DNA of 5,072 bases from Candidatus Falkowbacteria bacterium CG23_combo_of_CG06-09_8_20_14_all_49_15 (GTDB lineage Bacteria > Patescibacteriota > Patescibacteriia > Patescibacteriales > UM-FILTER-48-10), in contig PCSD01000060.1 in the NCBI GenBank assembly GCA_002771615.1, positions 1 through 5,072 on the forward strand, given 5' to 3'. Under the pieces are notes generated by a model. The model saw only the letters and a program-made list of their open reading frames with translations, had not been told where the DNA came from and made no database searches. The position numbers and the translations under genes were made by a program. Positions 1 to 5,072 of the stretch are shown here, one piece after another; the stretch's first letter is position 1; the number at the start of each line of letters is the position of its first letter.

Positions 1-10
1 TTTCACATAA

Positions 11-39
11 AATATAAAACAATTTTTGATTATTGTCAA
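11..39 (-). promoter_or_regulatory. Sigma70-type promoter reading out of the window to the left
   Basis: Read on the minus strand, TTGACA (34-39) is a perfect -35 box. It is followed by exactly 17 bp and then TATATT (11-16), a 5-of-6 match to the -10 consensus. Transcription would start at about positions 3-5 and run leftward out of the window, so the driven gene is not visible. The element lies directly beyond the terminator of the four-gene operon, which is where a promoter for the next same-strand unit is expected. The surrounding DNA is very AT-rich, which raises the chance of a random match, but a full -35 box with ideal spacing is better than background. Confidence 0.6.
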
Positions 40-61
40 ATTTTTCTATAATATTAGGTAA

Positions 62-97
62 TAAAAATAAACCGAACTCCGCAAAAAAGTTCGGTTT
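62..97 (-). terminator. Rho-independent terminator of the glycan operon
   Basis: The arms at 69-78 (AAACCGAACT) and 88-97 (AGTTCGGTTT) form a perfect 10-bp stem with a 9-nt loop. In the minus-strand transcript the stem is followed immediately by AUUUUUAUU (60-68), the expected U-rich tail. It lies about 27 nt past the stop codon of the last glycosyltransferase gene (stop at 125-127). On the plus strand the T-run starts only several bases after the stem, so termination of rightward transcription would be weaker. The orientation matches the operon. Confidence 0.85.
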
Positions 98-124
98 TAC
101 GATTATTTTTTTCCGCTTCGCAAA

Positions 125-1360
125 CTAAGTTTTTTTCTGGATTAAAGCTTGATAAATATCTAAAAGTTTTCGGTAATAAACAAGAGGCTCGTGCTTGGTT
201 AAGACGCTTTTTCGCGCTTGTTCTCCTAAACGGCCGGCCGCGGACGGATTATTGCCTACCCAGGAAATTTTTTGAGCCAAGTCGGCCTGATTCCCAGGTT
301 CAAACAGAAGCCCAGTTTGTCCGTCAGTAATCATTTCCTGAAGTCCGCCGATCGCGCTCGCGATGACCGGCCGGCCGAGCGCCATGGCTTCCAGGACCGT
401 GTAGGGGGCGTTTTCATACCAGCGGGACGGCACGATAACGGCCGTGGCCGAACCAACCAGGCGCCAAAGGTCATCGCCTTGGCAAAAGCCGGCGAATTCT
501 ACCTGGGGGGATATTTTTAAGTCAGCGGCCAAATAGCGCAGTTGGTCTTTTTGGGGTCCGTCGCCGGCAATCACCAGCCTGATCCCCAACCCGGCCAGTT
601 TAAGCGCTTGGAGCAAGTCGGCCGCGCCTTTTTCCGGGCTTAAACGTCCGAAAAACAAAAGATAGGGAGGGCGATCCGCGGAGGCGGAAGGCAAAGGCGG
701 ATGGAAGAATAAGGGGTTGGACAGATGGATGATTTCATGGCTAAAGCCGTATTCCCGAAATTTTTCAATCAAGAATCGGCTGGGAGAGATGAAAGCATCT
801 ACTCCTCCGTAAGCATGAAAAAAATGATGAAGATAGGCTTCCAGGGCGCAGACCAAGCTCTTGCCATATGAATCTTTAACGCAACGATCACGCACGCAGC
901 GCCAATAGCGGCGCGGACGGCTGGCCTCCCAGATCCGGCCGCGGTTCAGGAGCAGATAATTCGGGCTGATCAATTTGTAATCGTGCAAAGTCATGACGAT
1001 CGGCACGGCTTGCTGTTTGAGAGCGGCAATGACGGACGGCGAAAGCTGATGGTAGATGTTATGGAGATGGGCGATCTCCGGCCGGAAATTCTTGACCAAG
1101 GCGGACAAATTGCTTTTTGCCTCGCGGTTCCAGATGATTTTGGCGGCCGCGCGAATTTTTTGTCCCAAAGTATGCTCGCGATTATAATCCACTTCCGGCA
1201 AAAAATATTTTTGCCAGCGGGACGGACGATTCAAAGGATGGCGGGTGCTGAAAAAAGCCAAGTCGTGGCCGGCGCGGGCAAAAAGTCCGGCAGTGTCAAA
1301 ATAAGCGCGTTCGGCTCCCCCCTTGAGATAATGATACTTGTTTATATAAAGTATTTTCAT
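125..1360 (-). CDS. GT4-family glycosyltransferase (411 aa)
   Basis: This is a cytoplasmic or membrane-associated GT-B fold retaining glycosyltransferase, predicted to move a sugar from a nucleotide-sugar donor to a growing surface glycan. The N-terminal acceptor half carries the glycine-rich loop KGGAER (13-18), HLHN (98-101) and TLHDYKLISPNY (124-135). The C-terminal donor half carries FFGRLSPEKG (236-245), AGDGPQ (265-270), the EX7E pair E316/E324 within PSRWYENAPYTVLEA, and GGLQEMITDGQTGLLFEPGN (338-357). Length is normal for the family and both domains are complete. The ATG at 1358-1360 directly follows the TAG stop of the upstream gene (1361-1363), with no recognisable Shine-Dalgarno sequence, so translation probably depends on coupling. 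It is the last gene of the operon. Between the halves, C155, C160 and C171 remain from what looks like a larger cysteine set. The family is secure; the sugar and acceptor cannot be read from sequence. Confidence 0.93.
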   Translation of the reverse strand: MKILYINKYHYLKGGAERAYFDTAGLFARAGHDLAFFSTRHPLNRPSRWQKYFLPEVDYNREHTLGQKIRAAAKIIWNREAKSNLSALVKNFRPEIAHLHNIYHQLSPSVIAALKQQAVPIVMTLHDYKLISPNYLLLNRGRIWEASRPRRYWRCVRDRCVKDSYGKSLVCALEAYLHHFFHAYGGVDAFISPSRFLIEKFREYGFSHEIIHLSNPLFFHPPLPSASADRPPYLLFFGRLSPEKGAADLLQALKLAGLGIRLVIAGDGPQKDQLRYLAADLKISPQVEFAGFCQGDDLWRLVGSATAVIVPSRWYENAPYTVLEAMALGRPVIASAIGGLQEMITDGQTGLLFEPGNQADLAQKISWVGNNPSAAGRLGEQARKSVLTKHEPLVYYRKLLDIYQALIQKKT

Positions 1361-2476
1361 CTATTTTAAATTATCAGCCGGAAGATTAAGCAAGGAAAAA
1401 TATAAAATTTCATAGGCGGCAGACATTTTTTTGACTGTAAAATTATTTCTGACTTTTTCCTGCCAAACCCGCCCCAAAACGGCGCGCCGTTTTGGATCCG
1501 CGGCCAACAATTCAATGGCGCGCGCCAGCGCCTCCGCGTTGCCGGCTGGAAACAAGATTCCGTCCCGTCCGTCCGCGATGATCTCTTGCAAGCCGTCCAC
1601 CGCGGAAGCGATGATTGGCAAGCCGGATAAACCGGCCTCCAGCGCGGCCAAGCCCAAGCCTTCCCAGCGCGACGGCATCACGAAAATATCCACAGTTTTC
1701 AGCCACTCGCCGACCGCGGCCAAAGGCCCGAGTAATCTCACCCGGCCGGACAAATCCAGGGCTTGGATCTGCTTGGTCAGAAACGGACGGTCTTCGCCTT
1801 CTCCGGCGATCTCCAAAGAGAATTTATCCGCCGGCAAAAGAGCGACCGCGGAGATCAAATAATCAAAACCTTTCTGTTTGGTCAAACGTCCCACAGCGCC
1901 AATTTTCAAACAAACGCGGTCTTCATAGGTCCGCCCCGGGTAATAAAATTTTTCAGCCGGCACGCCATTGTAAATGACTTTGATCTGGCCGGCTTCCAGG
2001 CCTTCATGCCGGGAAGCATAATCGGCCACCGTCCGCGAAACGCAAACCACCCGGCGCGCGAGTGGCGCGCTGAGCCTTTTCAGCCTTTGCTTCAAATATC
2101 CTTCGGCTTGGTTAAGATTATGCTCGGTGGAGATGATATTCCGGCAACCGGCCAGACGGCCGGCCAGACGGCCGTAAAAATCAGCGAGAAAAAGCTGGGT
2201 ATGCACGATATCCGGCTTTAAATTCCGGAGAATGCGCCAAAGCCGATAGATGGTCAATAAACCGCAGCGGGTGCTTTGGCCGATATTATATATATGAATG
2301 TTCAACCGCTTAAGTTCGTCGGACCAGAGAAAAGGCGCGGGCGCGGGCTTAATGGTGATCAAATATGGTTCAAAACGATCACGGTCCAGATTTTTCAGAA
2401 GATCCAGAAGCATCCGTTCCGCGCCGCCGGCAAAAAGCCAAGGCGTCAGATAGACGATTTTAATTTTTGGCTTCAT
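1361..2476 (-). CDS. GT4-family glycosyltransferase (371 aa)
   Basis: This is a second GT-B retaining glycosyltransferase, likely adding another sugar to the same lipid-linked or surface glycan from the cytoplasmic face. Visible landmarks are the N-terminal loop AGGAER (16-21), VHTQ (91-94), STEHN (116-120), the linker motif IYNGV (168-172), the donor-site GAVGRLTKQKGFDYL (193-207), AGEGEDR (224-230) and the EX7E pair E272/E280 in PSRWEGLGLAALEA. SAVDGLQEIIADGRDGILF (291-309) follows. Length and domain order are normal. The ATG at 2474-2476 lies inside the end of the ligase gene (17-bp overlap). Only an A-rich AAGAAAAAT precedes it, not a clear ribosome site. It shares the PSRW, GLQE and GxLF pattern with the next gene, as expected for the same family, but the N-terminal halves differ, so the two probably have different acceptors. 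A tandem GRLA GRLA (102-109) comes from a 12-bp DNA duplication. Confidence 0.93.
   Translation of the reverse strand: MKPKIKIVYLTPWLFAGGAERMLLDLLKNLDRDRFEPYLITIKPAPAPFLWSDELKRLNIHIYNIGQSTRCGLLTIYRLWRILRNLKPDIVHTQLFLADFYGRLAGRLAGCRNIISTEHNLNQAEGYLKQRLKRLSAPLARRVVCVSRTVADYASRHEGLEAGQIKVIYNGVPAEKFYYPGRTYEDRVCLKIGAVGRLTKQKGFDYLISAVALLPADKFSLEIAGEGEDRPFLTKQIQALDLSGRVRLLGPLAAVGEWLKTVDIFVMPSRWEGLGLAALEAGLSGLPIIASAVDGLQEIIADGRDGILFPAGNAEALARAIELLAADPKRRAVLGRVWQEKVRNNFTVKKMSAAYEILYFSLLNLPADNLK
1474..1495. repeat. Perfect 22-bp palindrome inside a glycosyltransferase gene
   Basis: The half-site CCAAAACGGCG (1474-1484) is followed directly by its exact reverse complement (1485-1495). The symmetry breaks at the flanking bases (C1473, A1496). 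It encodes residues around DPKRRAVLG (327-335) of the 371-aa glycosyltransferase. It could fold as a hairpin with a 9-bp stem and a CGCG loop, or act as a symmetrical protein-binding or methylation site. It may also be a chance product of GC-rich arginine and alanine codons. No function is shown. Confidence 0.5.
2150..2173. repeat. 12-bp direct tandem duplication within a coding region
   Basis: The unit GGCCAGACGGCC occurs twice with no spacer (2150-2161 and 2162-2173). It is in frame and encodes GRLAGRLA in the N-terminal domain of the 371-aa glycosyltransferase. GT4 enzymes often have a similar helix here, so the protein repeat is tolerated. Perfect identity at the DNA level suggests a recent slippage event or shared codon choice. 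Confidence 0.6.
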
Positions 2477-3866
2477 ATTTTTCTTGTTTTTCCGCCCAGG
2501 CCGCGGCCGCCAGCGCGATCGCGATCGGCACCCACAATTTGCCTTTATAATAGGAAGTATTAAAGAATTCGTAGAAAAAAATTCCGGCGGCGGCCAGAAT
2601 AACGCCGGCGAGCCAAGGCCAGTCAGACTGATGCTTTCTGACCGCCGCCCAAAAACGGCGCGCGATCAAGAGCGCGAAAAACGCGAAAGTCAGAACGCCG
2701 AGCAGGCCATTTTCGGAAATAATTTTCTGTCCGAGTCCGTGCGCGTCCAAGGGCTCCCCGAATTTAGCTTTAAAGCGGATGCTCTTGTCCACCAAATTGA
2801 TGTACTGCCCGGGTCCTTGGCCAAACAGCTTTTTTTCCTTAAAACCGTCCCAGGCGATCATGGTCATCACGACGCGGCTGTCCAAAGAACTCACCGCGAC
2901 CCGGCTGGTCGTCTGCTGGAAATACATATAAGCCAGCAACGGGGAAAAAACCGCGGCCGCGCCCAGGGCCGGAAAAATGATTTTTTTCCAGTTCGGCCGA
3001 TAAAAAATGGCCAGATAAACGAAGCTAACCAGACCAAGCGCGAGCCAGCCGCCGCGGGAAAAAGTGCCCAACAAGGCCACCGACAGAAAAACCAGCAGCA
3101 GACGGCAGATTTTCCGGCCCGTTTTCCCGGATAAGTTTTCCAAGGCCAGACAATAAAAAATCGCCGGCAGAAATATCTCCACCAAAAGATTGTGATTGTC
3201 GCCCAGCGGATACGCGCCGAAAATGGCCAGCGGTTTAACGCGGACGAATTCCTGAAAAAAATCCTGGCCAATAAGGGAAAAAAATCCGCCGGCCGCCGCC
3301 AAGGCCGCGGAAGCGAGAAAAACTGCCAAAGCCTTTTTGAGGACTGACCGCGAAGCGTCCGGATCGCGCTGGTAAAAAATCAAATTATAGGGCAGAAAAA
3401 TATAGACCAGATAAAAAAACAGAATCCAGCGGAACGCGTACCAAACGGACGCGCCGGGCTGGCCGGAGATCAACGCGGAAACCAAAGCAACGGCGAAAAA
3501 AAGAAAAAATGGCCAGAACACGGGCCAAGACAAGCGGATGGAACGATTCTGCCAGAAATCAAAAAAGATCCGGGCGGCCAAAGCCGACAAAGCCAATAAA
3601 CCGATGATCTCCACAATATTGATCGTTAGGCCATGAACGGAAAAAGTCAGATGAATGGCGGGCAAGAAAAAAATCAATGCGAACAGTCCGTATTCCAAAC
3701 GGACTGTAAAAAACCCGGCTAACGCCAAGCCGCCAAGCAGAGCGACGGCCAGCCCGGGCGGGAGCCAGAAAAGAGCCAAGGCCAAAACAACCAGCGCGGC
3801 CAAAATCACGGTCCACAGGCCAAGAGCGGAAAAAATCCTTATTGATGAATTATTATTTTCGGTCAT
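2460..3866 (-). CDS. O-antigen ligase/polymerase-type membrane protein (Wzy_C family, 468 aa)
   Basis: This is an integral membrane protein with about 12-14 hydrophobic segments, starting near residues 13-33 and ending near 442-458. It has the Wzy_C pattern of O-antigen ligases (WaaL), O-antigen polymerases (Wzy) and related protein O-glycosylating enzymes. The signature parts are TFSRGGWLAL (268-277), then a large hydrophilic loop (about 316-385) with DSRVVMTMIAWDGFKEKKLFGQGPGQY (split as DSR 329-331, WDGF 339-342 and LFGQGPGQY 347-355) and DAHGLGQKIISENGLLG (374-390). By family knowledge, R271, R331 and H376 are candidates for binding the lipid-pyrophosphate glycan; this is inferred by position, not proven. 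The start ATG at 3864-3866 overlaps the upstream hydrolase gene by 14 bp, with at best a weak GGACAG ahead of it. Ligase, polymerase and protein-glycosylating roles cannot be told apart from sequence. In a cell without lipopolysaccharide a polymerase or protein-transfer role would be likelier. The short lysine/glutamate-rich tail is probably cytoplasmic. Confidence 0.88.
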   Translation of the reverse strand: MTENNNSSIRIFSALGLWTVILAALVVLALALFWLPPGLAVALLGGLALAGFFTVRLEYGLFALIFFLPAIHLTFSVHGLTINIVEIIGLLALSALAARIFFDFWQNRSIRLSWPVFWPFFLFFAVALVSALISGQPGASVWYAFRWILFFYLVYIFLPYNLIFYQRDPDASRSVLKKALAVFLASAALAAAGGFFSLIGQDFFQEFVRVKPLAIFGAYPLGDNHNLLVEIFLPAIFYCLALENLSGKTGRKICRLLLVFLSVALLGTFSRGGWLALGLVSFVYLAIFYRPNWKKIIFPALGAAAVFSPLLAYMYFQQTTSRVAVSSLDSRVVMTMIAWDGFKEKKLFGQGPGQYINLVDKSIRFKAKFGEPLDAHGLGQKIISENGLLGVLTFAFFALLIARRFWAAVRKHQSDWPWLAGVILAAAGIFFYEFFNTSYYKGKLWVPIAIALAAAAWAEKQEKYEAKN

Positions 3867-4998
3867 ATGTTATCTGTCCGGTCTGATTTTTCGGGCAAGC
3901 CCGGACTTTCCCTTGGGTGAATTGCCTTTCCCAGCAATCCCCGGCTTTTTTCGCCGCGGCCACAGGCTGGCCGAGCGGGCGATATTCATTAAACCAGCTC
4001 AAATTGTTCTGTCCGTAGGAAAAATATCCATCTCCCATCAAGGTGCTGGCCAGAACGAACTGCCAATATTGGCGGCCTTGTTTTTCTTCCGCGTTCAGGA
4101 TGGAATAAGGACCGGTCTGAGCGTAATTGGACATGCTCTGCCACCAGCCGTTGTCCTTCTTGTCGCCCAGATAATCATTGGGAAAATGCTCAAACATCTT
4201 GCCGCCGGTCTGATCCAAAAAGGCCAGCGAGCCTTTATTGCCGATCAGAATAAAATTTTTGCCTTTGGCATCCATAATGACCTGCAAAAACCGAGAGATG
4301 CCGGCCTGCCAGCTCTTATCCAGGGCCATTGGATCATCCGGCTGGCCATTGTTGTCCGCGTCAATCCAGCCGTTATAAATCCAGCTGATATTTTCCGTAG
4401 CGTTATCCAGGAAAAAGCCGTCCCAGATCGGATCGAACAAGACCCGCTGGAGAAAAAAATTGGCGCTGTATTCGTTCCATTTTTGTCCGTTCACGGCCGG
4501 ACACCAGTCGCTCAGGTTATTCATGGACATGCCGGGATAAAAAATGACCGGACCGCCGGCCGGCGTGCGCAAGCGCCAGCGGTTGCCGCCCAGGGCCGCG
4601 GCGTTTATCATTTGGGCCTGTAAGGGACGGGCGGTCGGATCAATATAATTAAAAAATTCCATCGGATTGGCATAAGCAACAAGCTTCGCGCGCGGATTGA
4701 TATTCTTGATTACGGCCAAACTGGCGCGGTTATTGATCATATTTTCCATATCCGCCACGATTAAATCATAGCGGGAGGCCTGCTGGGCCTGCTCCAAGGT
4801 CATGAAAGGCGAAGTCCAATACAAAGCCAGCTTGGGATAGGTTCCGGTCGGGCGTTCTTCTGCCCGCGGCCAGAAAGAAAACCAATTTCGGATCGGCAAT
4901 TGTCCGTGATAAACAAGAAAAATTAGGGCCAGCAAAGTTAGCCCTGCGCCGACAAAAAATATTTTCAATAACTTTTTTGGAAGATATGGGTTGGCCAT
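3853..4998 (-). CDS. Membrane-anchored putative glycoside hydrolase, GHL15-like TIM barrel (381 aa)
   Basis: This is likely an extracytoplasmic sugar hydrolase, with substrate unknown. Numbered from the chosen ATG (4996-4998), residues 8-12 are basic (KKLLK) and about 13-30 form one hydrophobic segment without a lipobox, so it is a signal anchor or signal peptide. The barrel begins with LALYWTSPFMTLEQA (57-71), then YDLIVADMEN (77-86), AKLVAYANPMEF (104-115), WDGFFLDNATENISW (192-206) and KMFEHF (267-272). This order resembles the hypothetical glycosyl hydrolase family 15 (GHL15), related in fold to GH114-type enzymes. D198 in FLDN and E270 in FEHF are candidate catalytic acids by inference. 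An acidic loop at 213-222 (DADNNGQPDD) looks like a calcium-binding EF-hand or dockerin-type turn. An in-frame ATG at 5058 would give 401 aa, but it and ATG 5034 lie upstream of or within the promoter, so 4998 is preferred. No Shine-Dalgarno sequence is seen. It is the first gene of the operon and overlaps the ligase gene by 14 bp. Confidence 0.8.
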   Translation of the reverse strand: MANPYLPKKLLKIFFVGAGLTLLALIFLVYHGQLPIRNWFSFWPRAEERPTGTYPKLALYWTSPFMTLEQAQQASRYDLIVADMENMINNRASLAVIKNINPRAKLVAYANPMEFFNYIDPTARPLQAQMINAAALGGNRWRLRTPAGGPVIFYPGMSMNNLSDWCPAVNGQKWNEYSANFFLQRVLFDPIWDGFFLDNATENISWIYNGWIDADNNGQPDDPMALDKSWQAGISRFLQVIMDAKGKNFILIGNKGSLAFLDQTGGKMFEHFPNDYLGDKKDNGWWQSMSNYAQTGPYSILNAEEKQGRQYWQFVLASTLMGDGYFSYGQNNLSWFNEYRPLGQPVAAAKKAGDCWERQFTQGKVRACPKNQTGQITYDRK

Positions 4999-5022
4999 AG
5001 GTGAAAACGGAATATAGTTTAG

Positions 5023-5031
5023 ATTATACCA
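5023..5031 (-). promoter_or_regulatory. Extended -10 promoter of the glycan operon
   Basis: On the minus strand TGG (5029-5031) precedes a perfect TATAAT (5023-5028), the TGnTATAAT extended -10 form that can work without a strong -35 box. At 17-bp spacing the -35 position holds TATCTA (5046-5051), a poor match. Transcription would begin near 5016, leaving a leader of about 17-18 nt before the ATG at 4998. The position just ahead of the first gene of the operon supports the call. Confidence 0.65.
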
Positions 5032-5072
5032 CATAAAAAATGATTTAGATAATAACATAATATATATAATTT

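Noticed and set aside
26..52. Possible plus-strand promoter (TTGATT at 26-31, TATAAT at 47-52)
   Set aside because: The spacing is only 15 bp and the -35 match is weak. It would fire straight into the terminator hairpin and there is no plus-strand gene to serve.
230..239. GGCCGGCC-type palindromes recurring at about 230, 368, 2158 and 4556
   Set aside because: They are short and spread through coding sequence rich in CGG, GCC and GGC codons. They show no regular spacing or flanking conservation that would suggest a repeat family.
2515..2522. GCGATCGC octamer, the HIP1 palindrome of cyanobacteria
   Set aside because: I noticed only this one copy. It falls in an isoleucine/alanine-rich coding stretch (PIAIALAAAA) and is explained by codon use.
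2484..3134. Plus-strand open frame (216 codons) opposite the ligase gene
   Set aside because: Its translation is rich in R, Q, G and K without any domain, as expected from the complement of a membrane-protein gene. It is a shadow frame.
3655..4623. Long plus-strand open frame (322 codons) opposite the hydrolase/ligase junction
   Set aside because: It lies antisense to two well-supported genes and crosses their boundary. Its translation has no recognisable domain and looks like the mirror of GC-rich codon use.
5065..5070. Plus-strand TATAAT near the right edge, suggesting a divergent promoter
   Set aside because: It lies in a TA-repeat stretch with no matching -35 box at 5042-5047 and no visible downstream gene in the window.

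Overview
The window is a compact bacterial surface-glycan gene cluster. All four genes lie on the minus strand and read from the right end (about 5000) to the left end (about 125). In transcription order they are a membrane-anchored putative glycoside hydrolase (GHL15-like TIM barrel), a multi-pass O-antigen ligase/polymerase-type protein (Wzy_C family), and two GT-B glycosyltransferases of family GT4. Coding is essentially continuous: the first two junctions overlap by 14 and 17 bp, and at the third the stop and start codons touch. This strongly suggests one polycistronic, translationally coupled operon.

The operon boundaries can be read from the sequence. At the right end an extended -10 element (TGG-TATAAT, 5023-5031) sits just upstream of the first gene. 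It places the start codon at 4998, because the more upstream in-frame ATGs (5058, 5034) would be upstream of the transcript or inside the promoter. At the left end a 10-bp perfect hairpin followed on the minus strand by a U-rich tail (62-97) terminates the operon. A near-consensus minus-strand promoter (TTGACA, 17 bp, TATATT; 11-39) follows at once and points out of the window toward the next gene. No stretch over 300 bases lacks a gene. The only non-coding parts are 1-124 and 4999-5072, and both are strongly AT-rich compared with the genes.

The likely shared job is to build and process a cell-surface polysaccharide or protein-linked glycan. The two GT4 enzymes would add sugars in the cytoplasm, the Wzy_C-type protein would polymerise or transfer the lipid-linked glycan outside the membrane, and the anchored hydrolase would act on glycan outside the cell. 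No flippase, initiating phosphosugar transferase or nucleotide-sugar enzyme is present, so the pathway is only partly seen.

The organism cannot be named from this sequence. The GHL15-type hydrolase next to a Wzy_C protein and GT4 enzymes, the tightly packed genes, the lack of clear Shine-Dalgarno sequences and the standard genetic code would fit a Patescibacteria/CPR (Parcubacteria-like) genome. That is an inference from memory of such genomes, not a demonstrated assignment. I see no mobile element, CRISPR array or RNA gene, and I found no clearly new system. The points most worth a second look are the hydrolase-led operon layout, missing cysteines in the last glycosyltransferase, and a perfect 22-bp palindrome inside a coding region.
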